A stretch of 58,269 nt of DNA from Eubacterium sp. (GCA_017511535.1 JAFWJS010000034.1:1-58269), one strand, 5' to 3'; positions 16,877 through 25,751 are shown, counted from the first letter of the stretch. Notes: a model not told the origin generated them from the sequence alone. Made by a program: numbers and translations.

Positions 16877-17701
16877 ATGGACTTCGTAATGAATCACAGA
16901 AAAGATGCCGCGGCAGCCGCGGTACTTTTGATGCTTGCTCTGGTATCTTTCTTTCTGATCGGGAAAGCAGCGACAGATCCCGCTAATTTCGGGAACACGA
17001 TCAGAGATCTTGATGAGAAAAGTGAGACGGTAATGGCGCTTACAGGAGGAGCTGCGGCGGCTTCAGCCGCTATATCACTTCTGCCGGGGGATGCCGGCAC
17101 GCCGATAGCTGATAAGCTGGTGGACATGAGCGGGTATTTCATGCTAATTCTTTCCGCGATATTTCTTGAGAAATGGCTGATCACGATAACGGGTATGCTG
17201 GCGTTCAGGATACTCATACCGGTCGCTTTGACAGGGCTCGCTGCGGGCAGACTGCTCGGCAGAAATGCATTCAGAGATATTTTCATCAAAGTCATCTGCT
17301 TTGCTCTGGTGCTGTTCATTACTGTGCCTGCGGGAGTAAAGCTCTCACAGATGATAGATGAAAGCTATCAGGCTTCAATAGAACAGACGATAAAAAACGC
17401 TGAAGACAAGTCCAGGGATGTACAAGACGCTGCAGGGGGCGAAAGCGATGAAGGCGCGCTGGAGAAGATATTCAATTCCATCAAAGGCGGAGTAACAGAG
17501 CAGATAGAGAGATTCAGGGATATACTTTCTGACTTTGTCGAAGCCGCGGCTGTGCTAATTGTGACATCATGCGTGATACCGCTTGCCGTGATGCTGTTCT
17601 TTATATGGCTGATCAAAATGATAGCAGGAGTCAATATAACGATCCCAGACATGAGAATGTCAGAAAAGTTCAAAGGGCTCAGAGCCACGAAGGAGGAGTA
17701 G
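16877..17701 (+). CDS. Membrane protein of unknown function
   Basis: A 274-residue protein I do not recognise. It begins with a charged stretch and a membrane span near residues 9-29. A small-residue-rich segment follows, then two or three spans in residues 75-135, another near 140-160, a polar Asp/Glu/Ser region of about 60 residues, and a last pair of hydrophobic segments near 222-255. The start is the ATG preceded by AGAGGTGAT at 16865-16873; an upstream in-frame ATG at 16844 has a poorer site. The next gene starts 2 bases after the stop, so the two form an operon. Confidence 0.7.
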   Translation: MDFVMNHRKDAAAAAVLLMLALVSFFLIGKAATDPANFGNTIRDLDEKSETVMALTGGAAAASAAISLLPGDAGTPIADKLVDMSGYFMLILSAIFLEKWLITITGMLAFRILIPVALTGLAAGRLLGRNAFRDIFIKVICFALVLFITVPAGVKLSQMIDESYQASIEQTIKNAEDKSRDVQDAAGGESDEGALEKIFNSIKGGVTEQIERFRDILSDFVEAAAVLIVTSCVIPLAVMLFFIWLIKMIAGVNITIPDMRMSEKFKGLRATKEE

Positions 17702-17702
17702 A

Positions 17703-18131
17703 ATGTTCGCATATATCTGGCCGATAGCACTTGTCGTGTTTTCGAACACGGTCTATCAGATCGCAGCTAAACAGATACCGGAGAAAATCGATCCGCTTGC
17801 GTCTCTTACGGTCACATATCTCGTCGGAGCAGCGGCAAGTCTCATATTTTATTTATCGATCAACAGGAACGCAGATCTTATGCGCGAGTACAGTGCGCTG
17901 AACTGGGCGCCGTTCGCGCTTGGTATAGCAGTAGTAGGCCTTGAAGTTGGGATGATCTACGCGTACAAAGCCGGCTGGCCTGTGAGCGTGGCTTCGGTCA
18001 CACACAGCAGTATACTTGCGATAGTTCTGATCTTCGTGGGCGCGCTCATCTTTGGGGAAACGATAACATGGAACAAGATCCTGGGTATATTCGTCTGCAT
18101 GGGCGGTCTTGCCCTGATAAACTACAGGTAA
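17703..18131 (+). CDS. Half-size EamA/DMT-superfamily membrane protein
   Basis: A 142-residue protein with four or five hydrophobic spans. It contains the repeat unit of drug/metabolite transporters, for example GLEVGMIYAYKAGWPVS and the GALIFGETITWNKILGIF C-terminal motif. Canonical EamA carriers have two such repeats (about 300 residues), so this single-repeat protein should work as a dimer, in the style of small multidrug resistance proteins. The substrate is unknown. AAGGAGGAG overlaps the preceding stop codon. Confidence 0.82.
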   Translation: MFAYIWPIALVVFSNTVYQIAAKQIPEKIDPLASLTVTYLVGAAASLIFYLSINRNADLMREYSALNWAPFALGIAVVGLEVGMIYAYKAGWPVSVASVTHSSILAIVLIFVGALIFGETITWNKILGIFVCMGGLALINYR

Positions 18132-18153
18132 AGAATCAACTCTTTGAAAACGA

Positions 18154-18184
18154 TTGCGTACAGCATCCGCTTTTGTGGTAAAAT
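18154..18184 (+). promoter_or_regulatory. Promoter before the xpaC-telA pair
   Basis: TTGCGT (18154-18159) and TAAAAT (18179-18184) are 19 bases apart, with TGG before the -10 making it an extended -10 promoter. Confidence 0.5.
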
Positions 18185-18217
18185 GTACTTGTATAAGGAT
18201 ACACTGGGGAGAAATAA

Positions 18218-19663
18218 ATGATTTCACTGATAATACTGCTGATAATGTTCGGGATACCTGCCGGCATAGTGATGCTGATCGCGGAGATCCTTATCAGTTA
18301 CTCAAGGAGCAAAGAGGCAAAAGCCAGACTAGAGAACCTGATCCCGAAACGTGATACGTCAAAGGATGTCTCATTCCCCGACCTTCAGAACACGATAGGC
18401 GGGAAAAGGCAGGATAAGGCAGATGTGTCCGGGAAAAAGTTTGAATACAAATATACGAGTAACGGCACGCCTGTGCAGGGGAGCACGGTAAGCCAGGCGG
18501 GAAGCACGAATAACGTGAACACCGGGAACCAGAGATGGAAGGTGAATTCCGCTGAGCCGTACGCGCGAGCGATCAGGAAAAGCAGAAGCATGACAGCTGC
18601 CGCTGCCGCGTGTTTTGGTGTATCAGGGCTTACGTTCCTTGCGGCTGTCTCCGATATAACGGAGGGGATCGCACTTTATGGCCTGACTGATCTCGCCAGA
18701 TATGCGGATAACATCCCTATGCTGCTCATATCGATAGCAAGCCTGATAGCAGGCCTCTGGATAGTCATATCGAAACACAGAAAGATAGACAAGACCAACA
18801 GGTACATTGCCATAATAAATCAGGGCTACGGTATGATCCCGATCGACAATATCGCATACCTGTATCCGAAGAAATATGATCAGGTCGTGCAGGAGCTCCA
18901 GGAGATGATAAACACAGGCGACCTTCCGGGAGCGTACATCGATTACGGCAGGCGTCTTCTCGTGATAGATCCACATAATTCATCAGTTGAGCCTTTGATC
19001 GCGAAGGCAGGGGATGCCGCATCTTCTCAGATGGGCACAAGGTCTGACGCGTCAGGAAAGAGCAGGGCCAGAAAGTCTGAGGCCGACCATGTGGACTTCC
19101 TGAGTCTCGAGCGCCTCTCAAAGAAGGTAAAAGATGAAGATATAAAGATGAAGCTGATCAGGATCAGCGGCACTCTCAAACAGATCGGTCAGAAGGCGGA
19201 AGAAGATCCGTCGATAAAGAAAAACGCCGGGGTCGACACATTCATGGAGATGTATCTTCCGAAGACGATAAGGCTCGTGGAAGAGTACGAGGCAGTCGAC
19301 AGCGCAGCTGACCTTCCTGACGATAACGAACTTAAGAACAACATACTGGATACACTCGATGCTATCGACAGCGCTGCAATGTCGCTGTGGCAGAACATCA
19401 TACATTCAGATATGATCGATATCTCCACAGAACTCGACGCGCTTCAGACGAAGCTTGTCATGGACGGGTACAGCGAATCTGATTTCAAACCTGCAGATGC
19501 GGCATCTGAAGAAACGCCTGCGCCATCTGAAACAACGGAAGAAGAAGTAAAGGGAGAACTTCCTGAGCTTAAGCCTGAGCGTCCTGAGAACTCAGCTGCG
19601 GGACAAGATGTTTTCTCTAAGATAAGAAAAGAACAGGAAAAAGTTAAAGATACAGTCGATTAA
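18218..19663 (+). CDS. XpaC-family (5-bromo-4-chloroindolyl phosphate hydrolysis) membrane protein
   Basis: A 481-residue protein with a membrane span at residues 1-25. A polar Gly/Ser/Asn-rich stretch follows, then two spans near 127-150 and 165-187, and a long soluble C-terminal part. Residues of about 290-425 (DFLSLERLSKKVKDEDIKMK onward, with PSIKKNAGVDTFMEMYLPKT) resemble the XpaC family, found next to TelA proteins in Firmicutes such as Bacillus. The family name comes from an old phenotype, and the molecular role is unknown. The last 60 residues are acidic and Pro-rich. The telA gene starts 16 bases later, which supports the family call. Confidence 0.75.
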   Translation: MISLIILLIMFGIPAGIVMLIAEILISYSRSKEAKARLENLIPKRDTSKDVSFPDLQNTIGGKRQDKADVSGKKFEYKYTSNGTPVQGSTVSQAGSTNNVNTGNQRWKVNSAEPYARAIRKSRSMTAAAAACFGVSGLTFLAAVSDITEGIALYGLTDLARYADNIPMLLISIASLIAGLWIVISKHRKIDKTNRYIAIINQGYGMIPIDNIAYLYPKKYDQVVQELQEMINTGDLPGAYIDYGRRLLVIDPHNSSVEPLIAKAGDAASSQMGTRSDASGKSRARKSEADHVDFLSLERLSKKVKDEDIKMKLIRISGTLKQIGQKAEEDPSIKKNAGVDTFMEMYLPKTIRLVEEYEAVDSAADLPDDNELKNNILDTLDAIDSAAMSLWQNIIHSDMIDISTELDALQTKLVMDGYSESDFKPADAASEETPAPSETTEEEVKGELPELKPERPENSAAGQDVFSKIRKEQEKVKDTVD

Positions 19664-19679
19664 AACGGAGGGTCAAGAG

Positions 19680-20843
19680 ATGGAAACCAAATTGAAGGAA
19701 AAAGAAGAGCTGGTCCCTGAACTGACATTGGATGATGAAGCCCCGAAACTGAATTATATGGTAGGCGACGCGAAAGAGACCATCGCTGAAACTGTTAAGG
19801 ATATACCTGAGCAGAAATTCACCGAGGCAGAGCAGAGGCAGATAGATGACTTCGTAAAGCAGATAGATCTGAACAATATGGATCAGATCATGAAATACGG
19901 CGCAAGCGCCCAGAAGAAATCTGCTAATTTCTCTGAAGCGGCGCTGAAGGGAGTACAGACGAAAGACTTCGGCGAGATCGGTTCTCTTCTGGCCAATCTT
20001 ACGACAGAGGTGAGGGGATTCGGAGAAACCGACAAGAAAGGTATACTTGGACTTTTCCAGAAGGGAAGGAACAAGGTCGAGGCAATGAAAGTCAAATACT
20101 CCGAGACTGAGACAAATATCAACAAGATATCAAAGGCTCTGGAGACTCATCAGTTCACACTCCTTAAAGACGCGAGCATGCTCGACAAGCTGTATGACGA
20201 GAACCTGATATACTTCAAAGAGCTGTCAATGTATATTGCTGCAGGAGAAAAGAAACTCGCGCAGGTACGCCAGACTGAGCTTGCAGAGCTCCAGAACAAA
20301 GCTGAAGCAACAGGCCTCCCTGAAGACGCGCAGGCAGCTAAAGACCTTGCGGAGAAGTGTGAGAGATTTGAGAAAAAGCTTACAGACCTCAAGCTGACAC
20401 GTACCATCAGCCTCCAGAACGGCCCGCAGATCAGGCTTATCCAGAACGCTGACATGATGATGTCAGACAAGATCCAGAGTACGATAAACAACACTATACC
20501 ACTATGGAAGAATCAGATGGTCCTCGCGCTTGGAGTATCGCACGCTGAGGAAGCAGCCAAGGCTCAAAAGCTCGTGTCCGATGCTACTAACGAGATGCTG
20601 AAGAAGAACGCCGATCTCCTGAAGCAGGCTACAGTCGATACTGCAAAGGAGAACGAGCGTACGATCGTAGATATCGAAACGCTGCAGCATACGAATGACC
20701 AGCTTATATCCACTATCACTGAGGTCATCCAGATCCAGGAAGACGGAGCGAAGCGCCGTAAGGAAGCTGAAGCCGAGCTCACTAGGATCGAGGGCGAGCT
20801 GAAAAACAAACTTCTTGAAGCAAGCGGAAGGAAGCCGCAGTAA
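19680..20843 (+). CDS. TelA/KlaA-family toxic anion resistance protein
   Basis: A 387-residue soluble, mainly helical protein. LETHQFTLLKDASMLDKLYDENL, NGPQIRLIQNADMMMSDKIQSTINNTIPLWKNQMVLALG and the AKAQKLVSDATNEMLKKNADLLK stretch are characteristic of the TelA family, linked originally to tellurite resistance and more widely to envelope stress. It follows the XpaC-like gene with AACGGAGGGTC as ribosome binding site, the same order as xpaC-yaaN in Bacillus. A strong terminator ends the operon. Confidence 0.9.
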   Translation: METKLKEKEELVPELTLDDEAPKLNYMVGDAKETIAETVKDIPEQKFTEAEQRQIDDFVKQIDLNNMDQIMKYGASAQKKSANFSEAALKGVQTKDFGEIGSLLANLTTEVRGFGETDKKGILGLFQKGRNKVEAMKVKYSETETNINKISKALETHQFTLLKDASMLDKLYDENLIYFKELSMYIAAGEKKLAQVRQTELAELQNKAEATGLPEDAQAAKDLAEKCERFEKKLTDLKLTRTISLQNGPQIRLIQNADMMMSDKIQSTINNTIPLWKNQMVLALGVSHAEEAAKAQKLVSDATNEMLKKNADLLKQATVDTAKENERTIVDIETLQHTNDQLISTITEVIQIQEDGAKRRKEAEAELTRIEGELKNKLLEASGRKPQ

Positions 20844-20860
20844 ACAGCAGAATGATCCTG

Positions 20861-20895
20861 CGCGCCTGGAGAGCGATGCTCCTCAGGCGCTTTTT
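20861..20895 (+). terminator. Terminator after the telA-like gene
   Basis: GCGCCTG (20861-20867) pairs with CAGGCGC (20883-20889); GAG with CTC extends the stem inward. TTTTT follows. Confidence 0.85.
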
Positions 20896-20918
20896 ACTGT
20901 TTATAACGTGAATGATCC

Positions 20919-21206
20919 ATGACAACAGATACGATAAGATACATAATAATATATATCGCAGTTGTAAGTCTTGTCACCTTCGCCGTATATGGGACAGATA
21001 AGCGCAGAGCGGAAAAGTCCAGATGGCGCATACCAGAGTCTTTACTTATCGTACTCGCAGTGCTCGGCGGTTCTATCGGTGCACTTGCAGGCATGCTGTG
21101 TTTCCATCATAAAACCAAGAAGGCGAAGTTCGTTGTCGGGATACCGATCATACTACTGCTTCAGACAGCGTCAGCATTAGTTTTACTTATTTTACAGAGG
21201 CCATAA
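20919..21206 (+). CDS. DUF1294 small membrane protein
   Basis: A 95-residue protein with hydrophobic spans near residues 7-24, 42-60 and 72-92. [43 protein letters not shown] and GIPI match the DUF1294 family, whose function is unknown. It starts 24 bases after a terminator with no strong Shine-Dalgarno (GTGAATGATCC), so its expression is likely low. The deoC gene follows 10 bases after its stop. Confidence 0.88.
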   Translation: MTTDTIRYIIIYIAVVSLVTFAVYGTDKRRAEKSRWRIPESLLIVLAVLGGSIGALAGMLCFHHKTKKAKFVVGIPIILLLQTASALVLLILQRP

Positions 21207-21216
21207 AGAAGATAAT

Positions 21217-21885
21217 ATGGATATTCGAAGAATACTCGCGGCGTGCGACCACACGCTTTTAAAACAGGATGCGACACCGGATCAGATCCGAGAGCTTTGC
21301 GATGATGCGATGCTGTACCACACGGCGTCTGTCTGCATCCCGCCATGCTATGTGAAGCTTGCGAAGGACTACATGTCGGAGCTGCAGAACGCTGTCAAAG
21401 TCTGCACGGTGATCGGTTTTCCAAACGGTAACATGACAACAGAGACCAAGCGTTATGAGACACTTGACGCTCTTGAAAACGGTGCCGATGAGATCGATAT
21501 GGTGATAAATATCGGAATGCTGAAAGCGGGCAAGTATGGCTATGTCCTTGACGAGATCAAAGCCATAAAGAAGATCTGCGGAACGCACATTCTTAAGGTC
21601 ATAATCGAAACATGTCTTCTTACGGATGAAGAGAAAATCAGAATGTGTGAGATCGTGACAGAGTCAGGAGCAGACTTCATCAAGACCTCAACTGGCTTTT
21701 CGACAGGCGGCGCCACACTCGACGATGTAAAGCTGATGGCAGACCGCATCGGACCGGGAGTGAAGATCAAAGCCGCCGGCGGTATCTCGTCTCTCGAGGA
21801 CGCAGAGAAGTTTCTGGACCTTGGGGCATCCAGACTGGGAACAAGCAGGGTGGTAAAACTCGTAAAAGAAAAGGAACGGCATTAG
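21217..21885 (+). CDS. deoC: Deoxyribose-phosphate aldolase
   Basis: A 222-residue class I aldolase that splits 2-deoxyribose 5-phosphate into glyceraldehyde 3-phosphate and acetaldehyde in deoxynucleoside catabolism. [25 protein letters not shown] and [14 protein letters not shown] are present. The Schiff-base Lys lies in [12 protein letters not shown] at residue 156, and the activating Lys in KAAGGISS near 185. Length is normal. It has no other deo genes around it. The terminator stem begins within its last codons. Confidence 0.96.
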   Translation: MDIRRILAACDHTLLKQDATPDQIRELCDDAMLYHTASVCIPPCYVKLAKDYMSELQNAVKVCTVIGFPNGNMTTETKRYETLDALENGADEIDMVINIGMLKAGKYGYVLDEIKAIKKICGTHILKVIIETCLLTDEEKIRMCEIVTESGADFIKTSTGFSTGGATLDDVKLMADRIGPGVKIKAAGGISSLEDAEKFLDLGASRLGTSRVVKLVKEKERH

Positions 21886-21897
21886 CCGTTCTTTTTC
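21874..21897 (+). terminator. Terminator overlapping the deoC stop, probably bidirectional
   Basis: GAACGGC (21874-21880) pairs with GCCGTTC (21885-21891), followed by TTTTTCTTT. The deoC TAG is inside the loop and stem. On the minus strand the same hairpin is followed by CTTTTCTTTTAC and can end the convergent transcript. Confidence 0.85.
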
Positions 21898-21910
21898 TTT
21901 GTCATATCAT

Positions 21911-22132
21911 CTATTCCGCGTTTCCGCTGTCCGGGCTGTCTTCCGGCTTATCAGATCCATGGCCGTCTGCCGTCGGGAGAAATATAACATTGTCCTCTTT
22001 ACGCAGATTGTCAGAAACTTTACTGTGAGGAGGATCTTTCTTCTTCTCCTGGCTGCCGGAGCTGCCTGTCGTCATTATGTAATAAACAAGGATACATACT
22101 ACAAGTATGAGACCCAGAATGATAAGATGCAT
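21911..22132 (-). CDS. Small single-pass membrane protein coupled to the glutaredoxin gene
   Basis: A 73-residue protein with one membrane span (residues 3-20, LIILGLILVVCILVYYIM). A polar tail rich in Lys, Ser, Asp and Pro follows. I do not recognise a family. Its ATG follows the TAG of the glutaredoxin-like gene with no gap, and AAAGGAG lies 6 bases upstream inside that gene, so translation is coupled. The pairing suggests a membrane partner of the redox protein, which is an inference. Confidence 0.6.
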   Translation of the reverse strand: MHLIILGLILVVCILVYYIMTTGSSGSQEKKKDPPHSKVSDNLRKEDNVIFLPTADGHGSDKPEDSPDSGNAE

Positions 22133-22390
22133 CTACTGCTCCTTTACAAGTGCTCTCCAGTCGTGAGACACTTCACCGTTGTCCTTTACAAGGAACGGCA
22201 CGCCAAGTTTTCCGTTTGCTCTGGCTTCTGCAAATTCCTCTTCATTGTTATCACGGATGATCAGGAACTGCTTCAGGTCCAGAAGTCCTTCAGAAATGTC
22301 ATGGAATTCATACTGGATCCCCGCAGCGTTATATTTTCTTATGCACTCCAGCGTGTAAGGGCAGAAGTGCGAACCGTATACCTTAAGCAT
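22133..22390 (-). CDS. Glutaredoxin-like protein
   Basis: An 85-residue thioredoxin-fold protein. The N-terminal MLKVYGSHFCPYTLEC puts a Cys at residue 10 in a CPYT motif, and GVPFLV near residue 62 supplies the cis-Pro of the fold. The second active-site Cys of classical CPYC glutaredoxins is replaced by Thr, with another Cys at 16. It may thus work by a monothiol mechanism or have a different partner. AAAGGAGG precedes the ATG. The gene is divergent from ileS. Confidence 0.78.
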   Translation of the reverse strand: MLKVYGSHFCPYTLECIRKYNAAGIQYEFHDISEGLLDLKQFLIIRDNNEEEFAEARANGKLGVPFLVKDNGEVSHDWRALVKEQ

Positions 22391-22419
22391 ATCAGAACCT
22401 CCTTTTGGTTTCTGACTAC

Positions 22420-22425
22420 ATTATA
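22420..22425 (-). promoter_or_regulatory. -10 box for the glutaredoxin-like gene
   Basis: A perfect TATAAT on the minus strand 30 bases before the start codon. The -35 at 22443-22448 (GGTACA) is poor. Confidence 0.4.
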
Positions 22426-22465
22426 CACTAAATGGCAACATATGTACCACAAGTTTCGGGAATCG

Positions 22466-22494
22466 TTGCAACTGTAATGGATAGAGTGTATAAT
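22466..22494 (+). promoter_or_regulatory. Promoter of ileS
   Basis: TTGCAA (22466-22471), a 17-base spacer and a perfect TATAAT (22489-22494). Transcription would start near 22501 and leave a leader of about 120 bases. Confidence 0.8.
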
Positions 22495-22537
22495 AACTGT
22501 GTATGCGCGTATTAGAGAACGGCGCATGTGACAGGTG

Positions 22538-22604
22538 TCTCCGAACTGCAGAGAAGGTCCGGAGAAATAAATGACCGCTCCGCTGCTGCAGAGAAGGCAG
22601 CGGA
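22538..22604 (+). promoter_or_regulatory. Tandem hairpins with identical loop sequence in the ileS leader
   Basis: Stem 1 pairs TCTCCG (22538-22543) with CGGAGA (22560-22565). Stem 2 pairs TCCGCTGC (22579-22586) with GCAGCGGA (22597-22604). Both loops carry the same 12-mer CTGCAGAGAAGG (22546-22557 and 22586-22597). The T-box core motif (GGGTGGNACCGCG) is absent and no T-run follows, so this is not a standard T-box. Confidence 0.45.
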
Positions 22605-22627
22605 CAGAAAGGATTACAGATGTTTGA
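22571..22627 (+). CDS. Possible 18-codon upstream ORF overlapping the ileS start
   Basis: ATG at 22571 opens a frame MTAPLLQRRQRTERITDV that ends with TGA at 22625-22627, 8 bases inside ileS. CCGGAG lies 7 bases before the ATG, so it could be translated and couple to ileS. It spans the second leader hairpin. It has one Ile codon, not a run, so classical attenuation by Ile starvation is not obvious. It may also be chance. Confidence 0.25.
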   Translation: MTAPLLQRRQRTERITDV

Positions 22628-25600
22628 AAAATTATCGGACAAGCCTGTTGCTGAAGTGCAGAAGGAACAGGTAAAGGAGTGGAATGAAGAAGACCTCCTT
22701 AAGAGATGTGTTTCTGAGAGAGAAGGGTGCACGCCTTTCGTTTTCTACGAAGGACCACCGACAGCAAACGGAAAACCCGGTATCCATCACGTGATGGCAA
22801 GGACTCTTAAGGATTCGATCAACAGGTACAAGACCATGCAGGGCTACCAGGTGAAGCGTAAAGCCGGCTGGGACACCCACGGACTTCCTGTTGAGATAGA
22901 AGTCGAGAAGCAGCTCGGCATGACGGGAAAGCAGGATATCGAGAAATACGGTATCAAAGAATTCAACGAGAAGTGCCGCGAATCGGTATTCAAGTATACA
23001 GATATGTGGCGCGACATGAGTGAGCGTATGGCGTACATGGCTGACATGGACGACCCGTACATCACTCTCGACAACAATTACATCGAGACAGGATGGTGGA
23101 TCCTTAAGCAGTTCTTTGACGCGGGGCTCATCTACGAAGGGCACAAGATCCTTCCGTACTGCCCGCGCTGCGGAACAGGACTCGCGTCACACGAAGTAGC
23201 TCAGGGCTACAAAGAGATCAGCGTAAACACGCTCACAGTCAAGTTCCACAAGAAGGGAACAGAGAACGAATACTTCCTCGCATGGACGACAACAGCATGG
23301 ACACTCGCGTCCAACGTCGCTCTTACAGTAGGTCCTGACATCGATTATATCAAAGTCAGGATGCTCGAGGGAGACGACGAGGGCAATATCTTCTATCTCG
23401 CAAAGAATCTCGCAGACAAAGTCCTGGGCGAAGGCAAGTATGAAGTTCTTGACGAGATGAAGGGTAAGGACCTGGAGTACATGGAGTACGACCAGCTGAT
23501 GCCGTTCTGCACTCCTGATCCTGCAAAGAAGGCATTCTATGTGACTTGCATGGACTACGTTTCCGTTGACGACGGAACCGGCATCGTACACACAGCGCCG
23601 GCATTCGGTGAAGACGACTACAACTGCGGACAGAAGTACGATCTTCCGATGCTCAAGCCTGTAGACGAGCGCGGATGCTACACAGAGACACCATGGAAGG
23701 GCCGCTTCATCATGGAAGACGGCCTGGACGTCGAGATAATCAAGTATCTTGCTCAGGATAAAAAGATCTTTGCAAAGCAGAAGCTCAACCACGATTATCC
23801 ACACTGCTGGAGATGCGGAACACCTCTCGTGTACTACGCAAAGCCGGGCTGGTACATCAAGATGAGCGCTCTCAGAGACGATCTCGTAGCAAACAACAAA
23901 ACAGTAAACTGGTATCCTAAGTTCATCGGCGAAGGACGTTTCGGAAACTGGATCGCAGACGTAAAGGACTGGGCTATCTCAAGAAACAGATACTGGGGAA
24001 CACCTATTCCGATCTGGCGCTGCGAATGCGGCCACCTCGAGTGCGTTGGAAGCAGGGCAGAGCTCGTCGAAAAGGCGCAGGAGAATATCGATGAGTCGAT
24101 CGAGCTCCACCGTCCGTATGTTGACGACGTACATCTTACTTGCCCATGCTGCGGCAAGAAGATGACAAGGATCCCTGAGGTAATGGACTGCTGGTTTGAC
24201 TCAGGCGCGATGCCTTACGCGCAGTGGCACTATCCGTTCGAGCACAAAGATGATTTTGATCAGCTGTTCCCGGCTGACTTCATCAACGAGGGGATAGACC
24301 AGACAAGAGGATGGTTCTATTCACTCATGGCGATCTCGACATTCATAAAGAAGCAGGCGCCGTACAAGAATGTACTCGTAAATGACCTCATCCTTGACAA
24401 GAACGGAAAGAAGATGAGCAAGCACCTCGGGAATACGGTAAATCCGTTCGAGATGCTGGATAAATACGGTGCGGACGCTACAAGATGGTATCTCTTAAGC
24501 GTATCGCCGGCATGGTCCCCGACAAAATTCGACGAGGACGGCCTGAAAGACGTTGTAAGCAAGTTTTTCGGGACTTTGAAGAATGTGTACAACTTCTTCG
24601 TTCTGTACGCCAATCTGGACGAAATCGACCCTAAAGAGATCGAGATCGACTACAAGGAGAGACCTGAGCTTGACAGATGGATCCTGTCAAAGTATAACCG
24701 TCTGATCAAGGCAGTGACTGAATCCATGGATCAGTACGACCACATGAAGGCTGTAAGAGCCATACAGGATTTTGTTGTTGAAGATCTTTCGAACTGGTAT
24801 ATCAGAAGGGCACGCCGCCGTTTCTATGCTGACGGTATCACTGACGACAAAAAGAGCGTATACGCTACGACATATGAGATCCTGGTAGGGATCGCGCGCC
24901 TGATCGCTCCTGTCGCGCCGTTCATCTCAGATGAGATGTACAAGAAGCTGACAGACCCGTCGCTCACAGTCCACACTGCATACTATCCAAAGTGCAATGA
25001 GGAGCTTCTCGACGAGCACGTGGAAGAGAGAATGGACCTCGTGAAGAGGATCTCAGGACTCGGCCGTGGGATCAGAGAGAAGGAGAGCATCAAAGTCCGT
25101 CAGCCGCTTCAGGAGATCCTGGTAGACGGCAAATACAGAGATCTCATCAGCGACCTTGCTCCGCTCATCAAAGAAGAGCTTAACGTCAAGGACGTCGTAT
25201 TTGCAGACGATCTCAATACATACATGAACTTCCAGCTCAAGCCTGATTTCAGAGCCGCCGGTCCTGTTCTCGGCAAGAAGATCAGAGCGTTCGGACAGGC
25301 TCTTGCAAAGGCTGACCCGGCAGAGTTCCAGGCTGAGCTCGAAGAAGAGGGCAAAGTCAACATGGAGCTCGATGGAGAGAACGTGGAGATCACGCCTGAG
25401 CTCGTGGACGTGAGGATCGATGCCAAGGAGGGCTTTGCTGTAGCGATGGAGAACAACGTGTTCGCCATACTCGATACAGAGATCACACCGGAGCTTGAAA
25501 AAGAAGGTATCGCGCGTGAGATCGTATCAAAGATACAGCAGATGCGTAAGCAGAACAACTACGAGATGATGGACAACATCGCGATCACACTCGAGGCGGA

Positions 25601-25742
25601 CGAAGATGTCATGGCTGCAGTAGAAGAGCATAAAGAGTACATCATGAAAGAGACTCTTGCTCAGGAACTTGCAGAAGGGACTGTTGCGGCCAAGGTCAAC
25701 ATCAACGGCCACGACACAGGTATCGCTGTAGAGAAGAAGTAA
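22620..25742 (+). CDS. ileS: Isoleucyl-tRNA synthetase, type 2 (long form)
   Basis: A 1040-residue class I aminoacyl-tRNA synthetase that charges tRNA-Ile. The HIGH motif appears as GIHHVMAR near residue 54, and the KMSKS motif as KKMSKHLGN near 597. Editing-domain residues TTTAWTLASNVAL and CWRCGTPLVYYAKPGW are present. The long C-terminus and the sequence around HHVM fit the type-2, eukaryote-like IleS group, which is known to be naturally less sensitive to mupirocin. That trait is inferred here, not seen. AAAGGATTACAG precedes the ATG. It has its own promoter and terminator. Confidence 0.96.
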   Translation: MFEKLSDKPVAEVQKEQVKEWNEEDLLKRCVSEREGCTPFVFYEGPPTANGKPGIHHVMARTLKDSINRYKTMQGYQVKRKAGWDTHGLPVEIEVEKQLGMTGKQDIEKYGIKEFNEKCRESVFKYTDMWRDMSERMAYMADMDDPYITLDNNYIETGWWILKQFFDAGLIYEGHKILPYCPRCGTGLASHEVAQGYKEISVNTLTVKFHKKGTENEYFLAWTTTAWTLASNVALTVGPDIDYIKVRMLEGDDEGNIFYLAKNLADKVLGEGKYEVLDEMKGKDLEYMEYDQLMPFCTPDPAKKAFYVTCMDYVSVDDGTGIVHTAPAFGEDDYNCGQKYDLPMLKPVDERGCYTETPWKGRFIMEDGLDVEIIKYLAQDKKIFAKQKLNHDYPHCWRCGTPLVYYAKPGWYIKMSALRDDLVANNKTVNWYPKFIGEGRFGNWIADVKDWAISRNRYWGTPIPIWRCECGHLECVGSRAELVEKAQENIDESIELHRPYVDDVHLTCPCCGKKMTRIPEVMDCWFDSGAMPYAQWHYPFEHKDDFDQLFPADFINEGIDQTRGWFYSLMAISTFIKKQAPYKNVLVNDLILDKNGKKMSKHLGNTVNPFEMLDKYGADATRWYLLSVSPAWSPTKFDEDGLKDVVSKFFGTLKNVYNFFVLYANLDEIDPKEIEIDYKERPELDRWILSKYNRLIKAVTESMDQYDHMKAVRAIQDFVVEDLSNWYIRRARRRFYADGITDDKKSVYATTYEILVGIARLIAPVAPFISDEMYKKLTDPSLTVHTAYYPKCNEELLDEHVEERMDLVKRISGLGRGIREKESIKVRQPLQEILVDGKYRDLISDLAPLIKEELNVKDVVFADDLNTYMNFQLKPDFRAAGPVLGKKIRAFGQALAKADPAEFQAELEEEGKVNMELDGENVEITPELVDVRIDAKEGFAVAMENNVFAILDTEITPELEKEGIAREIVSKIQQMRKQNNYEMMDNIAITLEADEDVMAAVEEHKEYIMKETLAQELAEGTVAAKVNINGHDTGIAVEKK

Positions 25743-25751
25743 TAGTTAAAG

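Noticed and set aside
22501-22619. T-box riboswitch upstream of ileS
   Set aside because: No T-box core sequence, no specifier stem and no terminator/antiterminator pair; the leader is only about 120 bases.
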